NCBI RefSeq assembly: GCF_039542035.1
Contig: NZ_BAABHJ010000040.1
Location: 124,001-188,000 of the forward strand
Length of the DNA stretch: 64,000 bases
Direction: 5' to 3'
Origin: Actinoallomurus liliacearum
GTDB lineage: Bacteria; Actinomycetota; Actinomycetes; Streptosporangiales; Streptosporangiaceae
Below the pieces are notes generated by a model. That model made no database searches and had not been told where the DNA came from. It saw only the letters and a program-made list of their open reading frames with translations. This document shows, piece after piece, positions 25,208 through 34,146 of the stretch. The translations under genes were made by a program, and so were the position numbers. Position 1 is the stretch's first letter. Every line of letters begins with the position of its first letter.

Positions 25208-25443
25208 GGGACAATTTCCATTCCAGCAGATAGGAGGTGATCTCGACGGCCGCGTGCACACCTCCTGGAGACCGCTCCGGACGACGACTGCCGGGCGCCC
25301 GTGTCATCACCGAGACCTGCGGCGTAGCGCGTGCGACAGCGGCCCGCGCCGTCCAGGAACTCACAGCGCGCGGCACGGTCATCGCAGTTCCCGGACGCGG
25401 AACTTTCGTTAAGCCTCGGGAAAGCACGTCGAACGACGATTGA
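25208..25443 (+). pseudogene. GntR-family regulator remnant (frameshifted)
   Basis: Frame 2 from about 25208 gives FPFQQIGGDLDGRVHT, like the first helix of a GntR winged-helix domain. Frame 1 then gives the rest, including GVARATAARAVQELTARG and VIAVPGRGTFVKPRE, the recognition helix and wing. The frame switches near 25262 and the reading frame stops at 25443 with no effector domain. It is either a broken YtrA-like short regulator or the 5-prime remainder of a larger one. Confidence 0.6.
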
Positions 25444-25757
25444 CGACCTGCTCACCGGACTGGCCACATCAGCCGGCCGAGCCGGCAACCGGGACGCCTC
25501 CGGTCCGCCGCCCAACGCATCTCGAATGCACGGCGACCGCGGACCCGGACGGGGACAAGGCCCGCATATCGACACCACGGGCGGGGTGCCTGCCGAGCAT
25601 CCGGTACGGCGCCTCTTCCCTGAGGGACGTGTCCTGAAAGGGGGTGACCTGCGGTAACGCAGGGCGGGCGCCAAGGGTCCGGGCGACGAACCCTCGGTGT
25701 CCGGATGGTGGACCGTCGAGCGGGCCACTATGCGGGCCAAGTACCGTGGTGAACAGC
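25444..25757. other. Intergenic region before serB
   Basis: Bases 25444-25757 show no convincing gene. Short open frames in several phases lack ribosome-binding sites. The serB promoter probably lies in the last 100 bp. Confidence 0.5.
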
Positions 25758-26963
25758 ATGGATGCCAAGACGCGCACGCTGCTGATCACGCTGACCGGCC
25801 GTGACCGCCCCGGAGTCACGTCCCGCCTGTTCAGTACTCTCGCCGCTTTCCCCGTCACCGTCGCCGACGTCGAGCAGGTCGTGATCCGCGGTCGTCTGGT
25901 GCTCGGTGTGCTCGTTTCGTACGGTCCGGATACCGACATCGGCCAGGTCTGGGCCGCCGCCGAGAAGATCGCCGCCGACCTCGGCATGGAGATCGAGCTG
26001 GCCACGGGGACCGGCAACGGCAACCCGCGGCGCCGCCACGGCCGGTTGCACGTCACCATCCTCGGCCACCCGCTGACGCCCGCCGCGCTGGCCGGGATGG
26101 CGGGGCGCGTCGCGGCGCACGGCGCCAACATCGACCGCATCGAGCGGCTCGCCCACCACCCGGTCACGTGCATCGAGATGGACGTGTCCGGCGCCGACCC
26201 CGACGGCCTGCGCGTCGCGCTCGCCGCGGAGGCGGCCGAGCAGCACGTCGACGTGGCCGTCCAGCGCGGCGGGCTCGCCCGGCGGGCGAAGCGGCTCATC
26301 GTGATGGACGTCGACTCGACCCTCATCCAGGGCGAGGTCATCGAGTTCATCGCCGAGCACGCCGGGCTGGAGACCAAGGTCGCCGAGATCACCGAGGCCG
26401 CGATGCGCGGGGAGCTCGACTTCGAGGGCGCGCTGCGGGAGCGGGTCGCGATGCTGGCCGGGCTCGATGAGGGCGTCCTGGCACAGGTGCGCGACCGCAT
26501 CGAGTTCTCGCCGGGCGTCCGCACCCTCGTGCGCACGTTGAAACGGCTCGACTACAAGTTCGCGATCGTCAGCGGCGGGTTCACCCAGATCACCGACGCG
26601 CTCGCCGCGGACCTCGGCATCGACTACACGGCCGCCAACGTGCTCGAGGTCGAGAACGGCAAGCTCACCGGGCAGCTCGTCGGCCCCATCGTCGACCGGG
26701 CGGGCAAGGCGGAGGCGCTGCGCCGGTTCGCGGCCGACGCCGGCGTACCGATCAGCCAGACCGTCGCGATCGGTGACGGCGCGAACGACCTCGACATGCT
26801 CGCCGCCGCCGGGCTCGGCATCGCCTACAACGCCAAGCCCGTCGTACGCGAGGCCGCCGACACGGCCCTCAACGTGCCCTACATGGACAGCATCGCCTTC
26901 CTGCTGGGCATCTCCCGCGAGGAGATCGACGCCGCGGACGCCGAGGACGCCGGCCTGCTCTGA
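25758..26963 (+). CDS. serB: Phosphoserine phosphatase SerB (ACT-ACT-HAD)
   Basis: A 401-residue enzyme of the last serine biosynthesis step. Two N-terminal ACT-like domains (about 1-85 and 95-165) precede the HAD domain. HAD motifs are VMDVDSTLIQGEVIEFIA (two catalytic Asp), VSGGFTQI (Ser), Lys in AGKAEALR, and GDGANDLDML. This is the actinobacterial SerB2 layout, whose ACT domains bind serine for feedback control. ATG 25758 is preceded only by GGTGAAC; the upstream frame extension is non-conserved. Confidence 0.93.
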   Translation: MDAKTRTLLITLTGRDRPGVTSRLFSTLAAFPVTVADVEQVVIRGRLVLGVLVSYGPDTDIGQVWAAAEKIAADLGMEIELATGTGNGNPRRRHGRLHVTILGHPLTPAALAGMAGRVAAHGANIDRIERLAHHPVTCIEMDVSGADPDGLRVALAAEAAEQHVDVAVQRGGLARRAKRLIVMDVDSTLIQGEVIEFIAEHAGLETKVAEITEAAMRGELDFEGALRERVAMLAGLDEGVLAQVRDRIEFSPGVRTLVRTLKRLDYKFAIVSGGFTQITDALAADLGIDYTAANVLEVENGKLTGQLVGPIVDRAGKAEALRRFAADAGVPISQTVAIGDGANDLDMLAAAGLGIAYNAKPVVREAADTALNVPYMDSIAFLLGISREEIDAADAEDAGLL

Positions 26964-27034
26964 GCGCCGGGTCCGGGGCCGCGTCGCTCGCGCCGACCGG
27001 CGCGGCACCGCCACGGCCGGCCGATGTTCCCGGG

Positions 27035-29188
27035 TCAGGGGGCTGCGTCGCTCAGGACGGCCCGGCGGAGGCGTTCGGCGTCGGAGGCGAGACCGCGCAG
27101 CGCGTGCCGGGCGGCGGCGACCTGGACCAGTGAGCGGCGCAGCGTCGTGACCGCGTCCGTTCCCACGTCGTCCAGCTCGACGCGGCGGCGGCGTGTCAGC
27201 TCGGCCAGGTGCCGGTCGAACTCCTCCAGGAGGTCGTCCAGCCGGAGTTCGGCGACGGCGCCGTCAGGGGACAGCAGGGCGTCCGCGCTCTCGTCGAGCT
27301 GGTCGGCGACCCGTTCGAGGATGGCGGGCAGCGGGCCGGCGTCCGTACGGTCCTCCCAGAGCGTGCCGACGGCCTGCACGTCGTCGCGCAGCCGCCGGGC
27401 GATCGACGTGGCGTCGAGCAGCCGCCGTACCAGCTCCGCCGGTGGCGCCGGCTCGTGCCCGAGCCGGGTCGCCGACTCCTCGACGTCGGCGGCCGCCCCC
27501 GCGGCGTCCTCCATCCGCCTGCGGACGGACGTCTCGGCCTCGCCGTCGAAGCGCGCCGCGACGGCCCGGGCCAGCCCGGCGTGGGTCCGCATCAGGCGGG
27601 CCAGCCGGCCGGGCAGGAGGCCGATCGTGCCGGCCGGCCAGAGCACCCGGGCGGCGGCCAGCGCGAACAGTCCGCCCACGACGGTCAGCCCGATCCGCCA
27701 CCCGGCGGCGGACCAGCTCATCGGGGCGGAGTAGTCGATCAGCAACATGATCATCGGCGTGGCGACGGCCATCCAGTGCCCGTGGTTCACCGGCCGCACC
27801 GTGAACCCGAGGGCCGCTCCGATGAAGACCAGCACGATGAGCGTGGCCTGGTGCGGCACGAGCGCGAGGGCCAGCGCGGCGACGATCGCGCCGATCGCCG
27901 TGCCGCCGATCCGCTTCACGACCCGCGTCACCGTGTCGCCGTACGAGTCGCGCAGGCTGGCGACGACCGTGATGGTCAGCCAGTGGCCGTGCGTCAGGTG
28001 CAGCCAGGTGGTGAGGGCCATGGCGACGGCGATCGCCACCCCCATGCGCGTGGAGTGCCGGAAGCCGGGCGAGCGCGTACGGACGCCCTCGGTGAAGCGG
28101 GCCCAGCCGCCCGTCGGGCGTTCGGGGAGGCGCGGCGAGTCGATTTCGATCTTCAGGCCGGGGGCGATGATCTCCCGGGCGCCGTCGACGGTCGCGGCCA
28201 TCCGGCCGATCGACTGCCGGACCTGCACGATGAGCGCCGTCCGTACCAGGTCGTCCGGGAGCCACGCCTGGCGTACCTCCTCGCTGACCCGGGCGAACCG
28301 GTGCAGCGCGACCGGCTGGTCCGCGCCGAGCGGTGTGCCGCCGCCCGACTCGATCCCTCCGGCGACCAGCCGCAGCCGGGCGGCGATCGCGGCGACGGCG
28401 ACCCGGCGCTCGCGCTCCCACTCCTCGGGCGGGGACGTCTGCCGCGCCGCCTCGAGGTGCGTGCGCAGCGCGACGGCCTCGTCCATGACGCGGTTGAACG
28501 CGTCGATCAGTCGCCTCGGACGCTGCTCGTCGTCCCGCCCGCCCGACAGGTACAGCCCGTACGTCGCCCGGGCCTTCCTGATCTCGTCGTACGCCTGGCG
28601 GCGCCGCCGCTCCCACTCCTCGGTGCGCGGCTCCGGCTCGGCCAGGAGGTCCAGCGCGAAGGCCACCGAGCCGCCCGCCTCCGCGAGTGCCGTGCGCAGT
28701 GGCCGCAGGCGGTGGGTGAGCAGGGGACCGACCATGAGCAGGGCGACGAACAGCCCGCCGAGCATCTCCAGGAAGCCGTTGAACAGCACCGGGCTGCCCG
28801 CCGGCCGGACCGTCGCGGCGATCAGGACCAGTGTCGCCGTCACGCCCAGCCAGGGGACGGCCACGGCCACCGCCGCGACGACGGGCACGACGACCACCGC
28901 GAGCAGGGGGTGACCGGCCAGCAGGCCGCCGAGCACGGAGAAGCCCGTCACCACCAGGACCGCCGCGAGCAGCGCGCGGGCGCGGGCGCCGTACGGGCCC
29001 TGGGGCGTGGTGTTGACCACGAAGAAGGCCCCGAGCGCCGCCACTCCGCCCTGGGCCGGATGCCCGGTCACCGTCCCGATCAACAGCGGGACGGCGATGC
29101 CGATGGAGGCCACCACGCCGTACATCGGCGACGCGCGCCCCTCGGACTCCGCATACGTCTCCCGCAGCCAGGCAAGCGACGACCGCAA
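27035..29188 (-). CDS. FUSC/YccS-like membrane protein
   Basis: About 717 residues. Two blocks of transmembrane helices (about 20-130 and 340-460), each followed by a long cytosolic helical region, form the fusaric-acid-resistance (FUSC)/aromatic efflux layout. The second block contains HGHWLTITVVASL, SYGDTVTRVVKRIGGTAIGA and NHGHWMAVATP, the most conserved parts. It may export aromatic acids; no partner gene is seen. The start is uncertain: TTG 29188 follows AAGGGG; ATG 29125 is the alternative. Convergent with serB. Confidence 0.8.
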   Translation of the reverse strand: MRSSLAWLRETYAESEGRASPMYGVVASIGIAVPLLIGTVTGHPAQGGVAALGAFFVVNTTPQGPYGARARALLAAVLVVTGFSVLGGLLAGHPLLAVVVVPVVAAVAVAVPWLGVTATLVLIAATVRPAGSPVLFNGFLEMLGGLFVALLMVGPLLTHRLRPLRTALAEAGGSVAFALDLLAEPEPRTEEWERRRRQAYDEIRKARATYGLYLSGGRDDEQRPRRLIDAFNRVMDEAVALRTHLEAARQTSPPEEWERERRVAVAAIAARLRLVAGGIESGGGTPLGADQPVALHRFARVSEEVRQAWLPDDLVRTALIVQVRQSIGRMAATVDGAREIIAPGLKIEIDSPRLPERPTGGWARFTEGVRTRSPGFRHSTRMGVAIAVAMALTTWLHLTHGHWLTITVVASLRDSYGDTVTRVVKRIGGTAIGAIVAALALALVPHQATLIVLVFIGAALGFTVRPVNHGHWMAVATPMIMLLIDYSAPMSWSAAGWRIGLTVVGGLFALAAARVLWPAGTIGLLPGRLARLMRTHAGLARAVAARFDGEAETSVRRRMEDAAGAAADVEESATRLGHEPAPPAELVRRLLDATSIARRLRDDVQAVGTLWEDRTDAGPLPAILERVADQLDESADALLSPDGAVAELRLDDLLEEFDRHLAELTRRRRVELDDVGTDAVTTLRRSLVQVAAARHALRGLASDAERLRRAVLSDAAP

Positions 29189-29360
29189 AACACGCCCCTT
29201 CGTCCGGAACCTCCCGGAGTAAGGGTACGAAAGGCCAGGTAATCGCGGCCACGGCGACCGGCATGCCGAGTCCCGTACGCGGCGCGGCGGCGGGCGCGTC
29301 AGGTCCGTGGAGTACGCGACACGGCGGGCGCGGAGTCCGGTAGGCGGCGCGGCGGGCTGG

Positions 29361-29444
29361 TCAGTGGGTGTGCGGGGCCCAGTACGCGGCGAGGCGGCCG
29401 GCTCCCGGCCACAGGTCAGGCCAGTCACCGTCGAAGCCGGGGAA
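29361..29444 (-). pseudogene. C-terminal fragment of a SixA-like gene
   Basis: The last 27 codons read FPGFDGDWPDLWPGAGRLA followed by AYWAPHTH-stop, closely matching the end of the intact SixA gene at 30097 (IEFDGDWSDLWPGIGRLASLWTPRAR). The rest of the gene is missing upstream. It is a stray copy of the 3-prime end lying 0.7 kb from the full gene, with the secreted protein gene at 29617 between them. Confidence 0.6.
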
Positions 29445-29616
29445 GTCCTTCTGGCGATCACCGGACGGCGGCAAGGCGACCCGCTCGTCCGTCCGTAGCC
29501 CACTTCCGGTCGCTTCCGAAAGAGGGACTTCGGACCGTCCCCATAAGCACACGCGACGTGATCATCGTCCTCTAGGCTACCGAACCATCAAGATCACCAA
29601 CTGAAGGGACGAATTC

Positions 29617-30054
29617 GTGCACGGCTTCATGCGGAAAGCGGTGCTGGCGCTCAGTACCGCGGCGGCAATCGCCGGATCGATTGCGGTGACCGGTCCCGCG
29701 GACGCGGCGTCTTCACCGATCGCGGCCTGCGGTGGCGGCAGCTACCACGTCATCGGCCACCATGATCTCGGCAAGATCGCCACCGTCTACCTGCTCTACA
29801 ACGGCCGCACGGACTGCGTGGTCACGTGGAAGAAGCGCGCCTACGTCGGCAAGCGCACGAAGATGCTCGCCTCCATCGCGAAGAACACCGGGACCACCAA
29901 GCATTACAACTTCAAGTACACCAACAACTACGGCACCTACGGCACCTACGCCGGCCCGGTGAAGGTCACGGCGCCGCACACCTGCATCGACTGGGGAGGC
30001 GGCACCGGTCCCGGCTGGAAGGTGTGGTACTCGGGTCCGTCGCACTGCGGCTGA
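29617..30054 (+). CDS. Secreted spore-associated-protein-A-like protein
   Basis: A 145-residue exported protein. The signal peptide ends ADA/ASS. The mature part has CGGGSYHVIGHHDL, ATVYLLYNGRTDCVVTWKK, YGTYAGPVKV, and the tail CIDWGGGTG...SHCG. This pattern (YxVI, TVYLLYN, CVVT, YYAGPV, CxxWGG, HCG) is that of Streptomyces spore-associated protein A, as I recall it. Four Cys probably pair outside the cell. GTG 29617 with AAGGGAC upstream; ATG 29629 is possible. Lower GC than its neighbours. Confidence 0.7.
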   Translation: MHGFMRKAVLALSTAAAIAGSIAVTGPADAASSPIAACGGGSYHVIGHHDLGKIATVYLLYNGRTDCVVTWKKRAYVGKRTKMLASIAKNTGTTKHYNFKYTNNYGTYGTYAGPVKVTAPHTCIDWGGGTGPGWKVWYSGPSHCG

Positions 30055-30096
30055 CGGTCTTCGGTGATGACGGCCGTCGTGTCGACGCTGCGACGA

Positions 30097-30567
30097 CTAC
30101 CGGGCGCGCGGAGTCCACAGCGACGCCAGACGGCCGATGCCCGGCCATAGGTCACTCCAGTCCCCGTCGAACTCGATGACCGCCGTCGCGGCCGTCGGGA
30201 AGCCCTCGCCCGCCCCGCCGCCGAGGTCGGACACCAGCCGATGCATGGATGGGTTGTGTCCGACCAGCAGAAGCGTTCCAGGGGCATCGGGCCGACCGCG
30301 CAGCAGGTCGAGGATCGCCTCGGGATCGTTGTCGTACACCCCGTCCTCGATGTCCACCGGGGCGTCCAGCCGCAGCTCCTGAAGGGTCTGCCGGGTACGC
30401 AGGGCCGGCGAGCAGATCACTCGATCGGGGACGCGGCCGGTGGCGCGCAACTCGTCGCCGGCCGCCCGCGCGTCGCGCCGTCCCCGCTTGGCGAGCGGCC
30501 GATCGATGTCGGCCGTGCCGAGCGGGGACTCGGCCTTGGCGTGCCGCAGCACGATCAGCGTGGGCAT
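30097..30567 (-). CDS. sixA: SixA-like phosphohistidine phosphatase
   Basis: A 156-residue histidine phosphatase-superfamily protein. LIVLRHAKAE has the catalytic His, ICSPALRTRQT the second Arg, and LLVGHNPSMH the other His. SixA removes phosphate from histidine-phosphotransfer proteins in E. coli. The start ATG 30567 overlaps the stop of a 39-residue membrane protein gene (TGATG) and lacks its own ribosome-binding site, so translation is likely coupled. Convergent with the SapA-like gene. Confidence 0.88.
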   Translation of the reverse strand: MPTLIVLRHAKAESPLGTADIDRPLAKRGRRDARAAGDELRATGRVPDRVICSPALRTRQTLQELRLDAPVDIEDGVYDNDPEAILDLLRGRPDAPGTLLLVGHNPSMHRLVSDLGGGAGEGFPTAATAVIEFDGDWSDLWPGIGRLASLWTPRAR

Positions 30568-30686
30568 CAGACGCGGTGGTGCGGCGAGAAGATCACGGCG
30601 ATCAGCATGATCGTCAGGACGATCGCGAACATCACGCCGACGAGGATCGCGAACCCCTTCGCGCCGGACGGCTGGGACTTCTGCAT
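30567..30686 (-). CDS. 39-residue single-pass membrane protein
   Basis: Sequence begins MQKSQPSGAKGFAILVGVMF and continues as one hydrophobic helix to a short basic tail SPHHRV. The start has GGAGG one base before ATG. The TGA shares its last base with the sixA ATG (TGATG). It resembles small membrane proteins upstream of sixA-type genes in actinomycetes. It could anchor or regulate SixA; that is inference. Confidence 0.65.
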   Translation of the reverse strand: MQKSQPSGAKGFAILVGVMFAIVLTIMLIAVIFSPHHRV

Positions 30687-30858
30687 GCCTCCAGTCTGCC
30701 GCCTCCCCGCAGTGCCCCGACCACACCCCGCCCCCTGGCCGCGGACGCACCGGTCAGGGGCCGCGGTGCGAGGGCCTCATCCTGCCCGTACACGCGGAGA
30801 GGGCCGGACGGTGATCCGTCCGGCCCCCTCTGCCCTCTTCACAGAGTGGCTGATGCGG

Positions 30859-33249
30859 TCACGACGCCTTGGCCGACGCGGCCTCCTCGTCCGTGTCCTC
30901 CGCGCCGCCCGGCGCCTTCGCGCCGCTCTCGACGGCCGGCTCGGCCTCCCCGCCGATGGAGGACGCCCGCCGCTTCGAGACGACGATCGCGCCGACGATG
31001 ACGGCGACCGCGACGACGGTGACGACGACCCGCAGGGCGGTGTTCGCCGCGTACGTGACGACGGCCTGGGCGATCAGCAGCGACACGAGGTTCATCACCT
31101 TGATCAGCGGGTTGATCGCCGGGCCCGCGGTGTCCTTGAACGGGTCGCCGACCGTGTCGCCGATGACCGTTGCCGCGTGCGCCTCCGAACCCTTGCCGCC
31201 GAGGTGGCCCTCCTCGACGAGCTTCTTGGCGTTGTCCCAGGCGCCACCGGAGTTGGACAGGAACACCGCCATCAGAGCGCCGGCCGCGATCGCACCCGCG
31301 AGGTACGCGCCGAGCGGCGCGTACCCGAGCGCGAAGCCGACCGCGATCGGCGTCATGATCGCCAGCAGACCGGGCGTGGCCAGCTCGCGCTGCGCGTCGG
31401 CGGTGCAGATGCTGACCACCCGGTCGTAGTCGGGCTTCTCGGTGAAGTCCATGATCCCGGGCTTGGTGCGGAACTGCTCGCGCACCTCGACCACGACACG
31501 TCCGGCCGCGCGGCCGACCGCCGAGATCGCCAGACCGGAGAACAGGAACACCACCGAGGCGCCGATGATCAGGCCGACCAGGACGTTCGGGTTGTCGACG
31601 CCCAGGTTGAAGGTCCGGAACGTCGGGCCGAGGGCCTTCTTGACGTTGTCGCTCGCGCCGGACAGCTCGTTGACCACCGTCGTGCGGAACGAGCCGAACA
31701 GCGCGGTCGCGGCGAGCACCGCGGTGGCGATGGCGATGCCCTTGGTGATCGCCTTCGTGGTGTTGCCGACCGCGTCGAGGCGCTCCAGTACGCCGGCGGC
31801 CTCGCCCTCGACGTCGCCGGACATCTCCGCGATGCCCTGCGCGTTGTCGGACACCGGGCCGAACGTGTCCATCGAGACGATCACGCCGACCGTCGTGAGC
31901 AGACCCGTGCCGGCCAGCGCGACCGCGAACAGCGCGACGGTCGTGTTGTCGAACCCGAGCAGGAACGCGCCGTACACGGCCGCGGCGATCACCAGCGCGG
32001 TGTAGACGGCCGACTCCAGGCCGAGCGAGATGCCGGCCAGGATGACGGTCGCCGGACCCGTACGGGCGCTGTCGGTGGTCTCCTTGACCGGACGGCGGTT
32101 CGTCTCGGTGAAGTAGCCGGTGAGCAGCTGGATCGCGCTGGCCAGCACGATGCCGATCAGCACGGCGCCGAGCGCGACCCAGCGCGGATCGACGTCGGCG
32201 AGGTTCGAGTCGCCGGTGATCGAGGCGTTGGCCCCGTGCAGCTTGGCGAACGAGTCGGGCAGGTACAGGAACGTCGCCACGGCGACGGCGATCGCGGAGA
32301 TGATCGCCGAGATGAAGAAGCCGCGGTTGATCGCGGTCATGCCCGACCGGTCCTTGGCCCGCGGCGCGACCGCGAAGACGCCGACCACCGCGGTGACCAC
32401 GCCGATCATCGGCACGATCAGCGGAAAGACCAGGCCCTCGGTGCCGAACGCGACCCGGCCGAGGATGAGGGCCGCGACGAGCGTGACGGCGTACGACTCG
32501 AACAGGTCGGCGGCCATGCCGGCACAGTCACCGACGTTGTCGCCGACGTTGTCGGCGATCGTCGCCGCGTTGCGCGGGTCGTCCTCCGGGATGCCCTGCT
32601 CGACCTTGCCGACGAGGTCCGCGCCGACGTCGGCCGCCTTGGTGAAGATGCCGCCACCGACCCGCATGAACATCGCGAGCAGCGCGGCCCCGAATCCGAA
32701 GCCCTCGAGCACGCCCGGGGCCTTGCCCTTGTAGGCGAACACGACGACGGCGGCGCCGAACAGGCCCAGGCCGACGGTGAACATTCCGGCGACGCCGCCG
32801 GTGCGGAAGGCGATCCGCATCGCGAGTTTCTCGCCGGTCTCGCGCGCCGCCGCCGCGACCCGGACGTTGCCTCGCACGGCAAGCCACATTCCGGTGAACC
32901 CGGTAATGCCGGAGAACAGCGCGCCGACGACGAAGAACACCGATCTACCGATCTTCACCCCGGTCGACTCCGCCGGAAGCAGGAGCAGCAGGAACGGAAT
33001 GATGACCACGAAGATGCCGACCGTACGGAACTGGCGCTTGAGGTACGCCAGCGCGCCCTCTTGCACCGCCGTTGCGATGCTCTGCATCTTCTCGGTGCCC
33101 TGGCTCGCGGCGAGTACCTCGCGAACCAAGACGCCTGCGACAGCCAGTGCCAACAAGGCGATCACGCCGACAACGACCACCAGACTCAGGTCGCTGCCGC
33201 CGAGACTCACCTCCGCACCGGCCTGGGCGGGCGGGTGAAGCCCAGACAT
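30859..33249 (-). CDS. hppA: Membrane-bound proton-pumping pyrophosphatase (K+-independent type)
   Basis: A 796-residue integral enzyme that couples PPi hydrolysis to H+ export. About 16 transmembrane helices. The catalytic signature is DVGADLVGKVE; other acidic PPi/Mg motifs are DNVGDNVGD and the C-terminal GDTVGDPFKDTAGP. The motif GNTTKAITKG carries Lys where K+-dependent enzymes have Ala (GNTTAA), so it should be K+-independent. ATG 33249 follows GAGGAGGATG; the 20 upstream codons are dropped. A charged Ala/Glu tail follows the last helix. A long 5-prime region may contain its promoter. Confidence 0.95.
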   Translation of the reverse strand: MSGLHPPAQAGAEVSLGGSDLSLVVVVGVIALLALAVAGVLVREVLAASQGTEKMQSIATAVQEGALAYLKRQFRTVGIFVVIIPFLLLLLPAESTGVKIGRSVFFVVGALFSGITGFTGMWLAVRGNVRVAAAARETGEKLAMRIAFRTGGVAGMFTVGLGLFGAAVVVFAYKGKAPGVLEGFGFGAALLAMFMRVGGGIFTKAADVGADLVGKVEQGIPEDDPRNAATIADNVGDNVGDCAGMAADLFESYAVTLVAALILGRVAFGTEGLVFPLIVPMIGVVTAVVGVFAVAPRAKDRSGMTAINRGFFISAIISAIAVAVATFLYLPDSFAKLHGANASITGDSNLADVDPRWVALGAVLIGIVLASAIQLLTGYFTETNRRPVKETTDSARTGPATVILAGISLGLESAVYTALVIAAAVYGAFLLGFDNTTVALFAVALAGTGLLTTVGVIVSMDTFGPVSDNAQGIAEMSGDVEGEAAGVLERLDAVGNTTKAITKGIAIATAVLAATALFGSFRTTVVNELSGASDNVKKALGPTFRTFNLGVDNPNVLVGLIIGASVVFLFSGLAISAVGRAAGRVVVEVREQFRTKPGIMDFTEKPDYDRVVSICTADAQRELATPGLLAIMTPIAVGFALGYAPLGAYLAGAIAAGALMAVFLSNSGGAWDNAKKLVEEGHLGGKGSEAHAATVIGDTVGDPFKDTAGPAINPLIKVMNLVSLLIAQAVVTYAANTALRVVVTVVAVAVIVGAIVVSKRRASSIGGEAEPAVESGAKAPGGAEDTDEEAASAKAS

Positions 33250-33583
33250 GCATCCTCCTCGACAGCCGCGTTCGATCCGGTCGCCCCGGGGGTGACCGGC
33301 CACCGCCACGCGTCGGGCGGGGCAATGGTGCCGGGAGTCTACGCAGGCGTAGCCGGAATTAGAAGCCTGCTCGGTTGCTTAACGGTAATGCGACCGAGAT
33401 GTGACACTCGCTGCACCAGAAATTAATACTACGCGGTTAGTCAGAGGCGTCTTCGCTGGTCAAAGCCGACTTACGCGACGATCCACTTCTTGACCAAAAA
33501 GCTGTCCATAAGCGGCGATCAGGGGATTAGGGCCGCGAAAACTGGGAAAAGTGTACTGCCCGTATAAAGCAGAAGCCCCCGGA
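33250..33583. other. hppA upstream region
   Basis: About 330 bp with lower GC and no gene. On the reverse strand a possible promoter reads TTGACC (33456-33461 region) and TAACCG about 18 bp later, then an AT-rich stretch around 33420-33440. No riboswitch structure recognised. Confidence 0.35.
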
Positions 33584-33600
33584 GTCGCGCGTCGCGCGAC
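33584..33600. terminator. Palindromic hairpin upstream of hppA
   Basis: Near-perfect palindrome GTCGCGCG-T-CGCGCGAC in the hppA/anti-sigma intergenic region, on the 3-prime side of the anti-sigma gene. No T-run; its role is uncertain. Confidence 0.35.
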
Positions 33601-33620
33601 CCCGAGGGCGGAGCCTTCTA

Positions 33621-33677
33621 TGCCGGCCGAGGACCCTCGATCTGAGCGTGCCGGCCGAGGAGACCTCGACCGGCGCG
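33621..33677. repeat. Two 28-bp direct repeats
   Basis: TGCCGGCCGAGGA-type unit at 33621-33648 and 33649-33677, 31 bp beyond the stop of the anti-sigma gene. The first 13 bases match exactly and the rest diverges. Confidence 0.6.
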
Positions 33678-33708
33678 TACGTACGGATCCTTCGACGGGT
33701 CGGGCCGG

Positions 33709-34140
33709 TCAGTCCTTCTTGACCGGCCAGCTCATTGTGATCTCTACTCCGGACGGCGTCGATGCGATGTCCACGTCGTCGGCCAGCCCCGCGATGACGG
33801 CGAACCCCAGATTGAGCTCGCCGTTCAGCTCCGTGAGGTCGACCGGCCCCGTGCCGCCGTTACGCGTCGGATCGTCGTCGGGCACCCGGTCGGTGACCAC
33901 GACCACGAACCGATCCCCGCCGTCCCGCAGCTCCACCCGGACGGGCTCTTCCGGGCACTGCTGCCGATGGGCCTCCACCGCGCGGGAGCAGGCCTCGCCG
34001 ACCGCCAACCGCACCTCGTCGAGCAACGTCTCTTCGATCCCGCCCCGCCGGGCGACGGCGGTCGCGATCAACCGGGCGGTGCGGACATGAGCCGGGAGGG
34101 GACTGAACGCAAGCTCGACGGTGGCTGTCTCGGGCGCCAT
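33709..34140 (-). CDS. Anti-sigma factor-like ATPase, partner of BldG
   Basis: A 143-residue RsbW/SpoIIAB-type kinase. Features: the LDEVRLAVGEACSRAV N-box, VVVVTDRVPDDD as the first G-box, and NLGFAVIAGLADDVDI as the lid region. It lies 6 bp after bldG, as the homologous gene does in Streptomyces, where it encodes the anti-sigma factor ApgA. It should bind sigma factor(s) and phosphorylate or release BldG, linking stress and development. ATG 34140. Confidence 0.85.
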   Translation of the reverse strand: MAPETATVELAFSPLPAHVRTARLIATAVARRGGIEETLLDEVRLAVGEACSRAVEAHRQQCPEEPVRVELRDGGDRFVVVVTDRVPDDDPTRNGGTGPVDLTELNGELNLGFAVIAGLADDVDIASTPSGVEITMSWPVKKD

Positions 34141-34146
34141 CCGACC

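Noticed and set aside
27209..29242. A 677-codon frame antisense to the FUSC-like gene
   Set aside because: Low-complexity Arg/Pro/Gly/His sequence with no domain; the reverse strand encodes two clear membrane blocks.
30241..33426. A 1061-codon open frame antisense to the pyrophosphatase gene
   Set aside because: It is a GC-driven shadow frame. The composition is Arg/Gly/Asp/Glu-rich low complexity without motifs, and the opposite strand encodes a complete HppA.
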